From contig NC_088340.1 of the NCBI RefSeq assembly GCF_036884655.1, positions 13,697,001-13,761,000 on the forward strand: DNA of 64,000 nucleotides, in the 5' to 3' direction. Position 1 is the first letter of the stretch. Every line of letters starts with the position of its first letter. This document shows, one piece after another, positions 1 through 17,480 of the stretch. The translations under genes and the position numbers were made by a program. This DNA comes from Musa acuminata AAA Group. Its lineage: Eukaryota > Streptophyta > Magnoliopsida > Zingiberales > Musaceae. The notes under the pieces were generated by a model. The model had not been told where the DNA came from, ran no database searches, and saw only the letters and a list, made by a program, of their open reading frames with translations.

Positions 1-492
1 AAGGTTCTTCTAGACTCCCAAGATGTATGAGAGTTTGTAAAAGATGGATATGTTGAACTAAGTCCGGTAGAAGAATGAGCAATGAATGCTTTTGCAAGAA
101 AGCAACTCAAAGATAGAAGGAAAAAGGAGAAAAAGGGTTTATACACGATCTACCAAGGGCTTGATGATATAATGTTCGAGATCATCGCTCTAGCAAATAC
201 TTCAAAGGAGGCTTGGGAAATGCTTCAAAAAGCATTTGGTAGTGTTGATAAGGTAAGTCTACAAGTTTTACGAGCGAGTTTGAAAAATTACAACAAGGTA
301 CTTATGAAACTATTTCTGATTACTTCTCAAAAATCATTTCTATTGTTCATCAAATGAGACGAAATGATGAACAAACAAGTGATCAAAGAGTAATAAAAAA
401 AATACTGAGATCTCTAGATCTAAAATTTGATTTTATTGCTGTTACGATTGAAGAATCTAAAGATTTGAAAAAAAAAATCTTTAGAAAAACTT

Positions 493-1146
493 ATGAATTC
501 CCTTCAAGTTCATAAACAAAGGATTACAAAAAGAGGAGAAGACAAAACTATGGAGCAAGCACTACAAACAAAGCTTACTTTTGAAAATAAAGATGAATCA
601 AATTCTCAAAAAGGAAGAGGATGTGGAAAAAGAGGAAGAGGGGGTAGAAATCAGACCAATCAAGAATCTCCAAACAATGAAGATGGTGGAAAAAATTCTA
701 GCCAAAAAGACAGAGGTTATGGTCGAGACTGTGGACGTGGTAGAAACTCTAAAAGGTCTGAAATACAATGCTATATTTGTAAAAGGTATGAACATTACTC
801 CTATGAATATTATTATAATCCTAACAACCAAAGTGAGAATGCAAATTTTGTTGAGGAAAAAAAAAATGAAAATCAAATTTTGCTAATGAGTTATGATAAT
901 TTGAAAGATGATCAATCTATGACATGGTATCTAGATACAAGAGCCTCAAATCACATGTGTGGCATCAAAGAGTTATTTTCAAAAATGGATACAAGTTATT
1001 CCGGGAACATTATATTTGGTGATTTGTCTCAAAGACCAATAAGAGGCAAATATAAAATTCTCCTTGAACTTAATAATGGCAAAGAATTATGCATTTCAGA
1101 TGTTTATTATGTTCCAAATATGAAAAATAATATTCTAAGCTTATGA
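493..1146 (+). pseudogene. Copia gag C-terminus and protease start (broken)
   Basis: Open stretch of about 217 codons covering the Lys/Gly/Arg-rich RNA-binding tail of gag, a damaged CCHC knuckle (CYICKRYEHYSYEYY, last Cys lost, Gly before His replaced by Glu) and the protease start WYLDTRASNHMCG. In the family this motif is D-[ST]-G-A, so the catalytic Gly is replaced by Arg. The frame ends at a stop where the polyprotein should run on into the GAG-pre-integrase region. Confidence 0.85.
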
Positions 1147-1386
1147 CAATTACTTGAAAAAGATTATAATATTGAGATGAAAGATATGACTCTCTCAATT
1201 TGTAACAAGAATAAAACATTGATATCACATGTCAAAATGGCAAAGAATAGAATATTTCCTCTACATTTATGTATTTTTTATCAGTCAAATTATTTTAAAA
1301 CAGATATTGTGGATATTTCTACTCTATGACATCTTAGATATGCTTACTTAAATTTTGAGGCTTCGAAACTTCTAGAGAAATATAAT

Positions 1387-1656
1387 ATGGTGATAGGAAT
1401 GCCAAGATTTGATCGCCTATTAAAATTATGTGAAGTATGTGTCATGGGTAAGCAAGAAAGAAACTCTTTCAAAGTCAGAAGAACAAAAAAAGCATGGCAT
1501 CAACTTGATCTGGTGCACTCAGATGTTTGTGGCCCTATCAATCCAATATCGCTTGGAGGAAGCATGTATTTTCTTTCCTTCATTGATGATCATAGTGACA
1601 AAACTTGGGTTTACATGTTAAAAGAAAAGAAAAAAATTTTAAGCAAATTCAAATAA
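1387..1656 (+). pseudogene. Copia integrase N-terminal part (broken)
   Basis: Contains the CEVCVMGKQ half of the integrase zinc-binding region, then LVHSDVCGP, which carries the first catalytic Asp, then SFIDDHSDKTWVYMLKEK. The frame breaks after LSKFK. A second frame at 1666-1887 and further out-of-frame pieces to about 2230 continue the integrase, including the LGYPKNSNGYKLYN segment. Not functional. Confidence 0.85.
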
Positions 1657-2729
1657 TTTACGAATTTGGTTAAAAAACAAAATTGTTGTAATATTAAATG
1701 TTTAAGAACAGAAAAGGTGGTAAATATATATCAAATGAATTTAAAAGTTTTTATAGAAATAATGGAATTCTACATCAATTCACCATGTCATACACACCTC
1801 AACAAAATAGTGTCTCAAAAAGAAAAAATAAGACTATCCTTAATATGGTCCATGTTAAAGGAAAGAAAAATTCCTAAAGAATTTTGAGGAGATGTTGTTG
1901 CTTGTGCTTTATATGCTTAACAGGTTTCCGACAAAGCGAATTGGTAATATTACACCAGAAGAAGCATGGAGCTTACAAAAACTAAGAGTTGATCATTTGA
2001 GAATTTTTGGAAGTGTTGTATTTGCCAAGATACTAGAAGAAAAGAGAACAAAATTGGAGGATAAAAGTTAAAAATACATTTTGCTAGGTTATCCTAAGAA
2101 TTCCAATGGTTACAAACTCTACAATTTTATCACAAATAAAGTTATGATGTCAAGAGATGTTGAGTTTGACGAACATCAGATTTGGAACTGGAAAAGTGAT
2201 GAGCAGCATAAGAAAGCTATATCTTCAGAAGATGATAAAATAATATAAGCAAGCACCGAAGTGGCTTTGCCGGAATCATCACCTAGATCAGCTAGGTCAC
2301 ATGATTCAAGAAGTCCGATTATAAGAAGGACAAGATCGATTTATGAGCTATATGATGTGACTCGAAGGATTGATACTAACAATGAAGAACTTTTTTTATT
2401 TTATCTTTTTGCACGATATGATCCATTAACCTTTGAAGAAGCTTATAGAGAAGAAAAATGATGACAAGCTATGAATGAAGAGATTCAGCCATTAACAAAA
2501 ATGATACATAGGAGCTTACTGTACTTCTAGAAGACCTCCAAGCTATCGGCGTTAAGTGGATCTTCAAAACAAAATAGAAATGCAAAAGGGGAGGTGGAGA
2601 AATACAAGGCCTGATTGGTTGCAAAGGGATACAAACAATAATATGGGATTGACTACGAAGAAGTATTTGTACCAATTGCTCGATTAGAGACAGTAAGATT
2701 ACTTCTCTCTCAAGCAACTTCTTCTAGTG

Positions 2730-3076
2730 TTTGTCATGCAATCTGGCTAAGAAGATTACTCCAAGAATTTCATATGCCACGGGAGAATTCAATCAAGATT
2801 TATGTTGATAACAAATCAGTTATTGTCTTAGCCAAGAATCCAATCTACCATAAAAGATCGAAGCATATCGACATAAGATTTTATTTCATGAGATATCATA
2901 TAAAAAATAAAGAAGTGGAGCTACATCATGTCAAGACAAGTGAACAAGTGGCCGATATACCTACAAAACCTCTTAAATTTGAAATATTTCAACAACTTCG
3001 AAAGAAACTTGGCATGTTAGATGGAACAAGTTTAAGGGAGGAGAATGTTGGAATTAAACATGTTCAAGTGTCATAA
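2730..3076 (+). pseudogene. Copia RNase H C-terminal tail
   Basis: Reads SVCHAIWLRRLL, then YVDNKSVIVLAKNP, then the conserved KHIDIRFYFMRYHI and EQVADIPTKPL, the last part of copia RNase H. It follows directly on RT residues ARLETVRLLLSQA, so the RT core and the first half of RNase H are missing (see findings). Confidence 0.85.
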
Positions 3077-3520
3077 AGAGATTAATTTCATCAAAAGAAA
3101 TGTTCATTGTATCAATAGGAAGATTCATTACATCAAGAAGAAAAAATAGATTAAATGTCTATGGAAGGACAAGTCAAATTGGTTATTGGTTCTTGAAAAG
3201 GTTTCTTAAAAGAGAATGATTCATTTTGAATACAATTAATGTAATATATCTTTGGGGACTATATAAATCTCATATGTTGGGTCATGAAATAGATAGAGTT
3301 TCTAAAATTGTAAAGAGTTTCTCGAGAGAAATATAGAAGATAAGAGCTTATCCTACTCTTCCTCTATTTGATAACTTCATCCCTTCTTCCTATCAACTTC
3401 AACAAGCTTCACACACAAGAATTAGTTGAACAAGTTCATAATTTAAACTCATGTCAAATTGTTTAATTCATTTCCAAGAAGTTGATATGCAAGGAGATTA
3501 CTTACTTCTAGTATTGGACA
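3046..3520 (+). repeat. Copia 3' LTR (approximate 3' end)
   Basis: Begins TGTTGGAATTAAACATG right after the polypurine tract. It contains a TATA-like box (ctatataaatctc, near 3259-3271). The proposed end is the TATTGGACA at 3512-3520, chosen because it roughly mirrors the TGTTGGAAT start. The end is uncertain because the partner LTR is not in the window. Confidence 0.55.
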
Positions 3521-4678
3521 TACTCCCAAGTTTCTAGGAAAAATTCCGCCCTTTGTTATTTTTTTTTATAGAGCATTTTATATTATGTTAAGGCCAAGTT
3601 GTTTTATGGCATGATAGATAGCATGCCCATACTCTTACAGCGAGGCATGATACCTTGCCATGCCGGTTGCGATAGGCCAACAGTTATTCTAGCCACCTCC
3701 TGTATGGACGACCATCACTTATACCAGACATCTGTCTAGCATTTGTCTTTCGAACAATGTTGACACATGTCGATTGGCAGAAGTAACATTCATTAAGCCA
3801 TATTCAAAGAAAATTCATAAAGATAGCAAATATATCATATGATACTTTCCTGACTGAAATAGAATAACATCATAGGAGGATCCTTAATTGAAGAACCAAT
3901 GGTTTACAAACAAAAAATAAAAATTAGTTGAACTACTCGTGTGCAACAAACTCACCAACAACAAAAAGAAACCAAACATGAAATAAAAGAACAAATTGAA
4001 ATAATGTAACGCTTAGGTCATGATTTACAATGTGTCTCTAACAACCAAGACTGCTTTTCTATCAACAAGACGATGAGTTCTATTCACTTCAATCTTTTTA
4101 TCTCATAAGTTAGGACATGTGACATGCCTATAAAGGATAACCAAGATTGCTTTCCCATTAAAAGGTGCATGAGGTCCATGCAGTTAGATCGATGGATGCT
4201 CCATATATGCATCTGTCTAGGTTCTTAATAGTGAAAGAGCTAGGAAGGGCAAACCTAGAATTAGAAATTTAGTAAATATTCCAGTCAATTGTCTGGTGCT
4301 GCATTCCATATCAAATACTGCAATACTATCTAGTTGGACAAGTCATTGTCATCCCCCGTATGTCCTCATACCACTCGAATTTTATATCACCAAACAGTGA
4401 CTGTTGGAAAGGTCAATGTGATCCGGAATTGATTTATCTACTGTGAAGAGCTCCATCTCATCTCATAAATAATACTAAACAGAGATACAACCATCGAGCA
4501 TACTATTCTGGCCCACTAAAATTTCTAAGCAGCTGTTTCATACTAATCAGAACAAAATAGAAAAAAAGGGGAACAATCCAGCGACAATAAAATCATAAGC
4601 AGATAATGTGAGAGCAAGCATCAATATCGAACTAATAATCTACAACAAGTGTAATTAGGAAGAGGAAGAGATAATTAC
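3521..4678. other. No gene seen; probably intron 1 of the acyl-activating enzyme gene
   Basis: AT-rich sequence without a recognisable coding segment on either strand. Because the enzyme's first exon ends at 4679 with a GT donor and no second exon appears here, this stretch is best read as intron, or as broken gene flank. Confidence 0.45.
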
Positions 4679-4885
4679 GACGTCGCCACGGGAAACCCCC
4701 AACTGGGCGAGAGCGGAGGCGAGGCGGAAGCAGCGGCCGCGCGTCTCCCTCCACGTGTAGGCAACGGAGCCATGGACGACGGAAGTCCGGTCGCCATACA
4801 CGAGGGCGGCGCGCTCCAGGAAGCTGATGGGCGACAGGGGAACGTAGTTTGCCGGGCATCGGACCGATGCCTCCATCTCGTGCAC
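4679..4885 (-). CDS. Acyl-activating enzyme (AMP-binding, AAE1-like), exon 1 only
   Basis: The first exon encodes 69 residues containing [27 protein letters not shown] and [15 protein letters not shown]. This is the standard N-terminus of plant acyl-activating enzymes of the AAE1 group, AMP-binding carboxylate-CoA ligases that activate short or aromatic acids. The exon ends GGCGACGTC followed by a GTAATT donor, in phase 0. Two Met codons compete: 4885 (MHEMEAS) and 4876 (MEAS); family proteins usually resemble the second. The ATP- and CoA-binding exons are not in the 4.7 kb to the left, which is mostly a copia remnant. Either intron 1 is long and holds the transposon, or the gene is truncated. 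The exon is GC-rich and has no damage. Confidence 0.75.
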
Positions 4886-4921
4886 TCGCAGCTTTGGTTA
4901 GCGCCTCCCGGGCGCGCGGTG

Positions 4922-4936
4922 TCTATTTAAGGAGAG
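4922..4936 (-). promoter_or_regulatory. TATA-like box of the acyl-activating enzyme gene
   Basis: On the minus strand the sequence reads CTCCTTAAATAGACACC, about 40-50 bp upstream of the first Met codon at 4885. A TATA element so close would place the transcription start very near 4885 and favours the second Met (4876) as the start. Confidence 0.45.
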
Positions 4937-6230
4937 GGGGGGCGCAGGGGGGAAAAGCTCGATGGGCGCGGCGCAGAAGGCGAACATTGTCGCCTGGCTC
5001 GCCCACCAGAACAGATGTACTCGCCGACCAGAACAGATGTACTGTTCCGCTTCTCGTTACAGGTCATTGCTTACGCAGACATCATGAAGCCATTGGCATT
5101 AAGACTGTGGTGATGGAAGTGACCTGAAATTAGTTACTGTGAGTGGCTTGATTTTTATATTTTTAAAAATTATATTAAAGTTTTATACTTGTTAGTCTAA
5201 TAATAATTTTTTTTATTTTTATTTTATAAAATTATCTTTTTAATAAGTCTCAATATTTCACTTTCACATGTATAAATGTCTCAATATAATTTTTAAAAAT
5301 TTAAGGATCGAAATATTAAAAATAATTAATTATAAAAAATAATATATAATTAATCTTGAAAAAGATGGGATTACTATGAAATAATATCACATAATCGAAT
5401 CAATGGGATGCGAACATGATCGTATTAGCCGATGATAAATAAATAAAACATACATGAATAGATCATCTTTCATCTACTTATTTGAACTTGACAATGATGA
5501 ATAGTTTGATAAAAAAAAATTATTTATATTTTTATGCCATTTAGTTCTAAGTTCTAAGCTCGCAAAATTAATTGTTGATTATATTTAAAGAATTAAAAAG
5601 ATCCAATTACAACATAAAAAAAGAAATGTTCGTTTTGAAGTAGACAAACACAAGTGGCTTGCGATGTCACGTACAAGGGACCTTTTTACCTGCACGGGAA
5701 CTACTTGAACGCTCGCTACGTGTCTGAGAGTGAACACTAGTGTTCATTTGGGCAAGCTGCATTGTTGCATTGAAGTACTATCCATTTCTTTAGATTGTTA
5801 AAGCCATCCACAAGTCTTAAAAACACTTCGTCCCGAGCACTGGAATTTCCACCCATTGTCTCAAAGTTACGGACTGGTCTGACTGGTACAAAATGCAAGC
5901 AAATGCCTACCTTCAGAGCTACGATGAGTCTGCTTGATCACAAAGTAGAGTTACAACTTCAGATACTGATTTGTTTGGTACCAAAGATCCTAACAATTTT
6001 TCCAGCTAAGTGTGCCGTATATAACTCTGCTAGATTTAATTCAACTAAATCAAAGCTCATGCGGTTGGAAGACCACAAGTGTGCCAAAGCTCAACCTATA
6101 ACAGTGCGCCAGATGAACAACTCCATTTCTCCAAAACTTCTATCTTAATTAGATCAAAATTCAAAGAAAAAATAGGAGACAAACAGTCTTAACCAAACAA
6201 ACCTTTCTGTAGACGCATGAGTATTCAAGC
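4937..6230. other. Intergenic; no gene seen
   Basis: G-rich promoter-like DNA to about 5100, then strongly AT-rich sequence to about 5640. An open stretch at 5795-6148 (+) resembles no family I know and has no codon or splice support. From about 6230 the sequence is probably the 3' UTR of the LAZ1 gene on the minus strand. Confidence 0.5.
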
Positions 6231-6644
6231 AAATTATCTGGGGAGTAACATGAGCAGCTTGCAACTTGTAATTCTGGCTGTCGGTTGAAACCGTGTTCTT
6301 TTATTGGAAATGAAATGACATCTAGATGCCTTTACATTGTGCTTCACAAGATCCAAAACATAATTGCTTAGGCTATTGACAATACATGAAGGTCCCAATC
6401 CATAAAACTCGGCCAAAGGAGATGGTTGACGCTTGCCGAAATTTCCTGCTCCATCACAATTAGCAGATATACAAGAGTACAGGTGGGTTTTTTTTTTTCG
6501 CTGCAATGGTAACTGCCTGACTTATTCCATGCAATGCCAACAAAAATGCCAATCTTATAGTGCATAGGCTTGCAACTTTGGTTCTCTCTGCAAACACATA
6601 ATGATGTCCATGGTGAAATCTAGCGACTCTCCGGTAAAATATCC

Positions 6645-12674
<6,030 letters not shown>

Positions 12675-13340
12675 GGGGTAGAACGACTCTCAACTTCCCT
12701 GAGAACTCACAGCTTCTGAGGATAATTCTAACCAAAAATAGATCGTCAAACACATCTTTATACTCGATCAGTGGACTGCAAGCAAATACAACAAGTGTTC
12801 ATCAATATTCAGCCTCATAGGTCAAAAGAATGACCAAATTTGGCGACAAAACGACTCACAAATTGTGCCAAATCACAAGATCGATCACCTTGCAACAAAG
12901 GGTAAACCCGAGAAGGTAACAACGTATGTTAAGAGCCCACAACTACTCAATCTATTCAAACCGCAATCTAAACCCAAATCATGAGAACGAGAACCGAAAC
13001 CAACCAAAAGATTTCACATTGGATCAAGAATCAAAATAACCGCAGAATCGCTTCGCGGAGCTGGAATTGGAACAGAGAAAGAGGAGAAAGATCAAAACCT
13101 AGAGGGCAAGGGGTGGAGAGAAGGGGAATTAGCGCGCGTGCCGTCCGCCTCTGCACCGATCGACGCATCCCGTTCGAAGTCCTTCCTCTGGAGGACAGAG
13201 GGAGGCGATGAGATGCCACTTGGCCGGTGCGATTGGAAGCGAACGGACGGCAGAGATCTGAATCAAGATGCGATAGCGGTGTGAAACGTAGCAAGGGGTG
13301 ATTGTGCGTCTTCCTGATCGCGATGGACGGTGGAGGAGCG
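12675..13340 (-). promoter_or_regulatory. Probable LAZ1 5' UTR (with intron) and promoter
   Basis: Upstream of the LAZ1 start the minus strand shows a good acceptor, TTTGCTTGCAG, near 12776-12786. A possible donor, CCCTCTAG/GTTTTG, lies near 13100, suggesting one intron in the 5' UTR and a GC-richer leader exon at about 13100-13330. Splice evidence only; no coding content. Confidence 0.4.
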
Positions 13341-15946
13341 ACGTTAGGATAACTCGGTGATGGTTGAGAGAACGCTGTATTGTACTATTTCGTGGCGAAA
13401 TAATTCCTTTTTTTAAAATCTTTTTCTCGTGTAAAAGAATGAAAATATAATTCGAATATTATTTTTTTTTCGAAAGGAATAAAGTTTGATGATTTTTCTA
13501 AAAAATACCTATATTTTAGATATTTTTTCAAAAACATTCCTTTTGTTTTTTTTCAAACGTTTTTTTTTGTCAAAAATTTTCACTCGATTTTTTTACCAAT
13601 TTTTAACTGTTATAATATTTTTCGTTTATACTATTTTTAATAATATTAATAATATTAATAATATTTTATTGATATACTAAAAATACTATAAATATTATTA
13701 AAAAAATATTATAAATGATATCTTATCGTGCTTCTTTAATTGTCATTATTCATATCATATTTTTAGGCTTATAGCTAATTTGATTGTGGTCATAAGTCTA
13801 TTAAGATCATTCGTAGTGTTTTTATTTTATTATAGTGACCAAAATACAGTAACAAACAAAAAATATTATAATAGACCAAAATACTGCAACAAATGAGAAA
13901 AGTTTTAGGATTAATTTAAGTTATTTTTAAATTATGAGTACTGTTTGAAAAAATAAAATGAGGTATTGATTGAAAAATATTTAAACTATGAGTATTTTTT
14001 TAGAAAATCATCTAATAAAATGTTGTCTTTTTTATGTGACATAATGTTAGAATATTTACAAAAGACTTACATGTCATTAAGGTGATTATAACAAATTTAT
14101 GATGTCATCGAGGTAACTAAAATTATCTAACTAAATTAAGCTCGATTACCGAATGAGTTAACAATCAAATAGTAACAAAATAATCATATTAGGTTAAGGT
14201 CTTGCACTATAACAACGAACCTCCTATATCCCAAACATTAACCCCATGTTTGTAGGGTTTGAATATGTGAATAAGCATTTTTGTTCGTGTGATTATAGTT
14301 TTATTCTTAATTATTAATAGGATAATGACGAATAGTCTTATAGTAAATTTAAAGGCATATGGCTTATAATGTGTATGTATTGATACGGTCATCATTTTCA
14401 ATAAATCAGTATTGCAAAATTCAATGACATGTCACAATGAACTTTGGAGATGAAAAATATAAATGATATATTCTCTTGTTAAGACGATGATTATAAGAAT
14501 AATACTTTATAAAGCGGTCTTCTAAAATATATTTTCGTTTAAGATTTACTAAACAAATATTTACGAGCCTTAGATGTCTACATATACATGCTAACTTGAT
14601 GAAAAATATGGTTTTACTCAATAAATCATGATGTTATCTTTTATAGGAAGCAAGATATGAACATCTTCTATCCTTGAGCCGAAGTAAAGTATTGAACATG
14701 GATTTTAAACGCATACTAACTTAAACGATAGAGGGGCCTTATCGAACAAATCCTGATGTAGTTTTTTACAACTTCTACTCTCAAACTGAAGCGAGACAAA
14801 TGAGCATGCGATATATATTTTCTTCACTTTCAAAATAATAACTACCCTATTTGAATTTTGAATATTCAATAATCTCCTTTTTCTTCTGGATGTGATAGTA
14901 CTCGAAAAACTGACTATGTCAAATTACTAAACAAATTATGTGCTGAGCTAATTTATACATTAGAATAAGCATATTACTATCAATGTCCATCTATAGCCAC
15001 ATCAGATCGAATCGTAGTAGAATAGAGTAGAGTAGAGTAGAGTAGAGTAGAGTAGTGCAGCTCAACAATGTTCATGTTTCGTATATCATCCACCTCATTT
15101 ATTTATGTGTGATCCAACTCCATACATTCAAGAGTTGAAATATAGTAGTTTATGGTCCATCCTATACAAGAGAAGTTGGAATTTAACTCTATGCTAGGTG
15201 GCTGTGATTTCTAGCCATCCTTGGGCACATCAATTGGGATCAGTTGCAGAGCAACTATCCTCCTATCCTGAATTTGCTCATAATTTTCATGAACAACATT
15301 TCGTTTCTTGAAGCATCCAAAGAGTCGATAATCGCATGCAATTAATAGATGATAAATGGTGTCAGTCCCTTTTAAAATCATCAGATCTCAGATGCATTAG
15401 GATGTGGGTATGAATCAGACATCATAATATACTTGTGCTAGCTGCATCTGAAGTCATAATATTGGGAAACCATTGGCTCGGAGCCACAGTCATGCTAGTG
15501 AGCTCCAAAAGGCTGTTCACAGTTGGTGATGACTACCGGACAAGCCTCGGATAGTGCTCGGCATGATGCTCTCCCTTTCCGCTCTCTGGAATCTGGTCTC
15601 CGTTTAATAAGCCGTAGCCGACGTTTGGATCAAGTGACAGTGGAGCTGTAGCAGGATATGTAATCTGTACTGTGGGTTTCAGATTTAGATCCTGAATCCC
15701 TGAGACGAACGGTTCCAACTTAGCGTAGGGGGGGGAGTATGAACACCGAGGAACAGACAAGAAATGTTACACAGAATCACATACAGCTCAGTATTCTTCA
15801 AATTGCATTTTAATTCCCAGGTCAAATAGTTCCATGCAAGCAGTGGTGTTTGTATTGGAGGGTAGGTAGGTTTGTGGTTGATGGAAAGACAGAGAGGCTC
15901 CAAAGTGAGTGCCTGTGGATGAACAAAGATGTCGTGAAGGAAGTCT
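13341..15946. other. AT-rich intergenic DNA
   Basis: No recognisable gene on either strand. The only distinct feature is a pentanucleotide microsatellite near 15022-15055. Confidence 0.6.
15022..15055. repeat. (TAGAG)n microsatellite
   Basis: About six to seven head-to-tail TAGAG units. Confidence 0.9.
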
Positions 15947-16280
15947 CTTCCGTTTGGTTTTCTTCTCTTTCATGCAGATGTCAACTATGTATTTTGGTTG
16001 ATTCAATTAAATAGGAGGCGGAAGAAAAGGTTTGCCGTACCAATCTATCAGCTTACGTGTGCTGTGGTGTGATGCTTTCATACGGGTCGTACGTCCGACG
16101 CTGCATCAGATTCCTTCCGTTTGGTTTTCTTCTCTTTCATGCAGATGTCAACTATGTATTTTGGTTGATTCAATTAAATAGGAGGCGGAAGAAAAGGTTT
16201 GCCGTACCAATCTATCAGCTTACGTGTGCTGTGGTGTGATGCTTTCATACGGGTCGTACGTCCGACGCTGCATCAGATTC
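15947..16280. repeat. Exact tandem duplication, two 167-bp copies
   Basis: Copy 1 is 15947-16113 and copy 2 is 16114-16280. Both start CTTCCGTTTGG and end CTGCATCAGATTC, and I see no difference between them. The duplication lies about 1.1 kb upstream of the NLP start codon, in its promoter or distal leader. Confidence 0.9.
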
Positions 16281-17360
16281 TGGCGGATGCAATCGCAGCG
16301 CGTGAATCTCGAGATGCGAGCAGCCGCTCAACAAATCCATCCGTGTACGCTTCACCCGCGTCGGTCGAAGGTGAAATGGAGAGGGGTTCCATGGCAGATC
16401 GACTCCGCATCTTCGACCGAATCAGAGCCTTGGGATGTGGGAGGAAGCCACATGCCCTGGACGCAGGAATCACCTTCCTGGTCCACATCATTTGGCTGCC
16501 CGTCACCGTCTCGATGACAGCATGCATCTCAGGTTCCTCGTCTGCACGCCCCCCGTATCGCTTGCCAGTTTCAAACCCTTCCCCCCCCCCCCCCCCCCCC
16601 CTTGCAAGCCCACAAGCTTATGTCAACTTTGCTTGGGTTATTTTATGGAGAGTTGCTGATGGTTGGAGAGCCCAATGGTGGTGGGGACCAATATGGAAAG
16701 ATTCCAAGAGCACAGAGCCAAGCTTGATGACAACAAAACTTGTGTCAATCATGCATTCATCCATCGGGATTCACTTGAGATCCTTTGGGGAGAATCAGGG
16801 CATGGAAGGGGAGGTCAGGGCCTGTGTGCAAGGTGATCTGGGGTTTGTGGCAGGGAAGAGGAGGAGTTCATGGTGAGCCCTTCTTCTTGAACCACATCAA
16901 CCGGGCTTCCGAGCTGAAAGCCCCCCTCTTGGATTTATCTGAACGGGAAAAGGTGCGTCTTTTTCTTCTCTTGGGGGGATGTGTGGCTCAGAGGGGAAAG
17001 GAAACCCCTTGTTGGAATAAGTCCCCTAAATATTAGCTTTTGCTCCACCAGCTGCTCTCTTTTCTCCAAGGTGTGCTTGCATCTGTAGTTAGTGGTTCTT
17101 ATTCTTTCCTTGGATTCTTGCGTTGAGCTTGAAGGGGGGGGGGGGAATTGATATCTGCTTTTCCACAACGAGAATCTCTTGTTGTGCCTGCAATCTTGAC
17201 CAGCACAGTGAGTGAAATGCTCGTCGTTCATGTACCAGATTGCAGTTAGGAAGTCATTGAGTGTTGATTGTTTCTGCTTGGCTGGAATTTCTGGTATCTC
17301 TTGATGACGATGATGATGATGCAGTTCTTGGGGTATGGTTTTAGTAGGTTCATGTGGTGA
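16281..17360 (+). promoter_or_regulatory. Promoter / long 5' leader of the NLP gene
   Basis: No conserved coding segment is seen, although an open frame runs through 16199-16876. The stretch contains a C21 run (16581-16601) and a G12 run (17134-17145). A long, possibly intron-containing 5' UTR is common in this family, but I cannot place the transcription start. A two-codon upstream ORF (ATG TGG TGA) starts at 17352. Confidence 0.4.
16581..16601. repeat. Poly-C tract (21 bp)
   Basis: Uninterrupted run of C in the NLP upstream region. Confidence 0.9.
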
Positions 17361-17480
17361 GAGATTTCAGTGATGGAAGCTGTTCCTCAGCCTGATAATT
17401 CGCGTCTGGTTGGTATCGAAGAGATCTCGGTGATGGAAGCTGTTCCTCAGGCTGATACTTCGCTGGGGCGCAATCTCGCA
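17361..17480 (+). repeat. 60-bp imperfect tandem repeat spanning the NLP start
   Basis: 17361-17420 and the following 60 bp share GAGAT(T/C)TC(A/G)(G)TGATGGAAGC and CTGTTCCTCAG. Each copy brings its own in-frame ATG (17373 and 17433), so the protein starts with two similar MEAVPQ(P/A)D segments. Confidence 0.8.

Larger units (their letters stand above)
1..3520 (+). mobile_element. Decayed Ty1/copia retrotransposon, 5' end outside window
   Basis: Pieces of one copia polyprotein follow each other in order on the plus strand. A gag core is seen at about 82-357. At 493-1146 lie a basic gag tail, a zinc knuckle and the protease start. Integrase fragments follow at 1387-1656 and 1666-2230, then the beginning of RT up to about 2715, then directly the RNase H tail at about 2730-3076. 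The knuckle keeps CYIC and its His, but the last Cys is Tyr. The protease triad D-T-G reads D-T-R. Many stops and frame changes separate the pieces. A polypurine stretch at 3031-3045 precedes the 3' LTR. The 5' LTR and gag start lie left of the window. The element is clearly dead. Confidence 0.9.

Noticed and set aside
5795..6148. 117-codon open frame
   Set aside because: No recognisable family, no promoter or splice support; lies next to the LAZ1 3' UTR.
16199..16876. 225-codon open frame upstream of NLP
   Set aside because: It runs through the 167-bp duplication and the poly-C tract (Pro run), and matches no family.
17370..17372. GTG as NLP start
   Set aside because: A GTG start is not expected in a plant nuclear gene; the ATG at 17373 directly follows.
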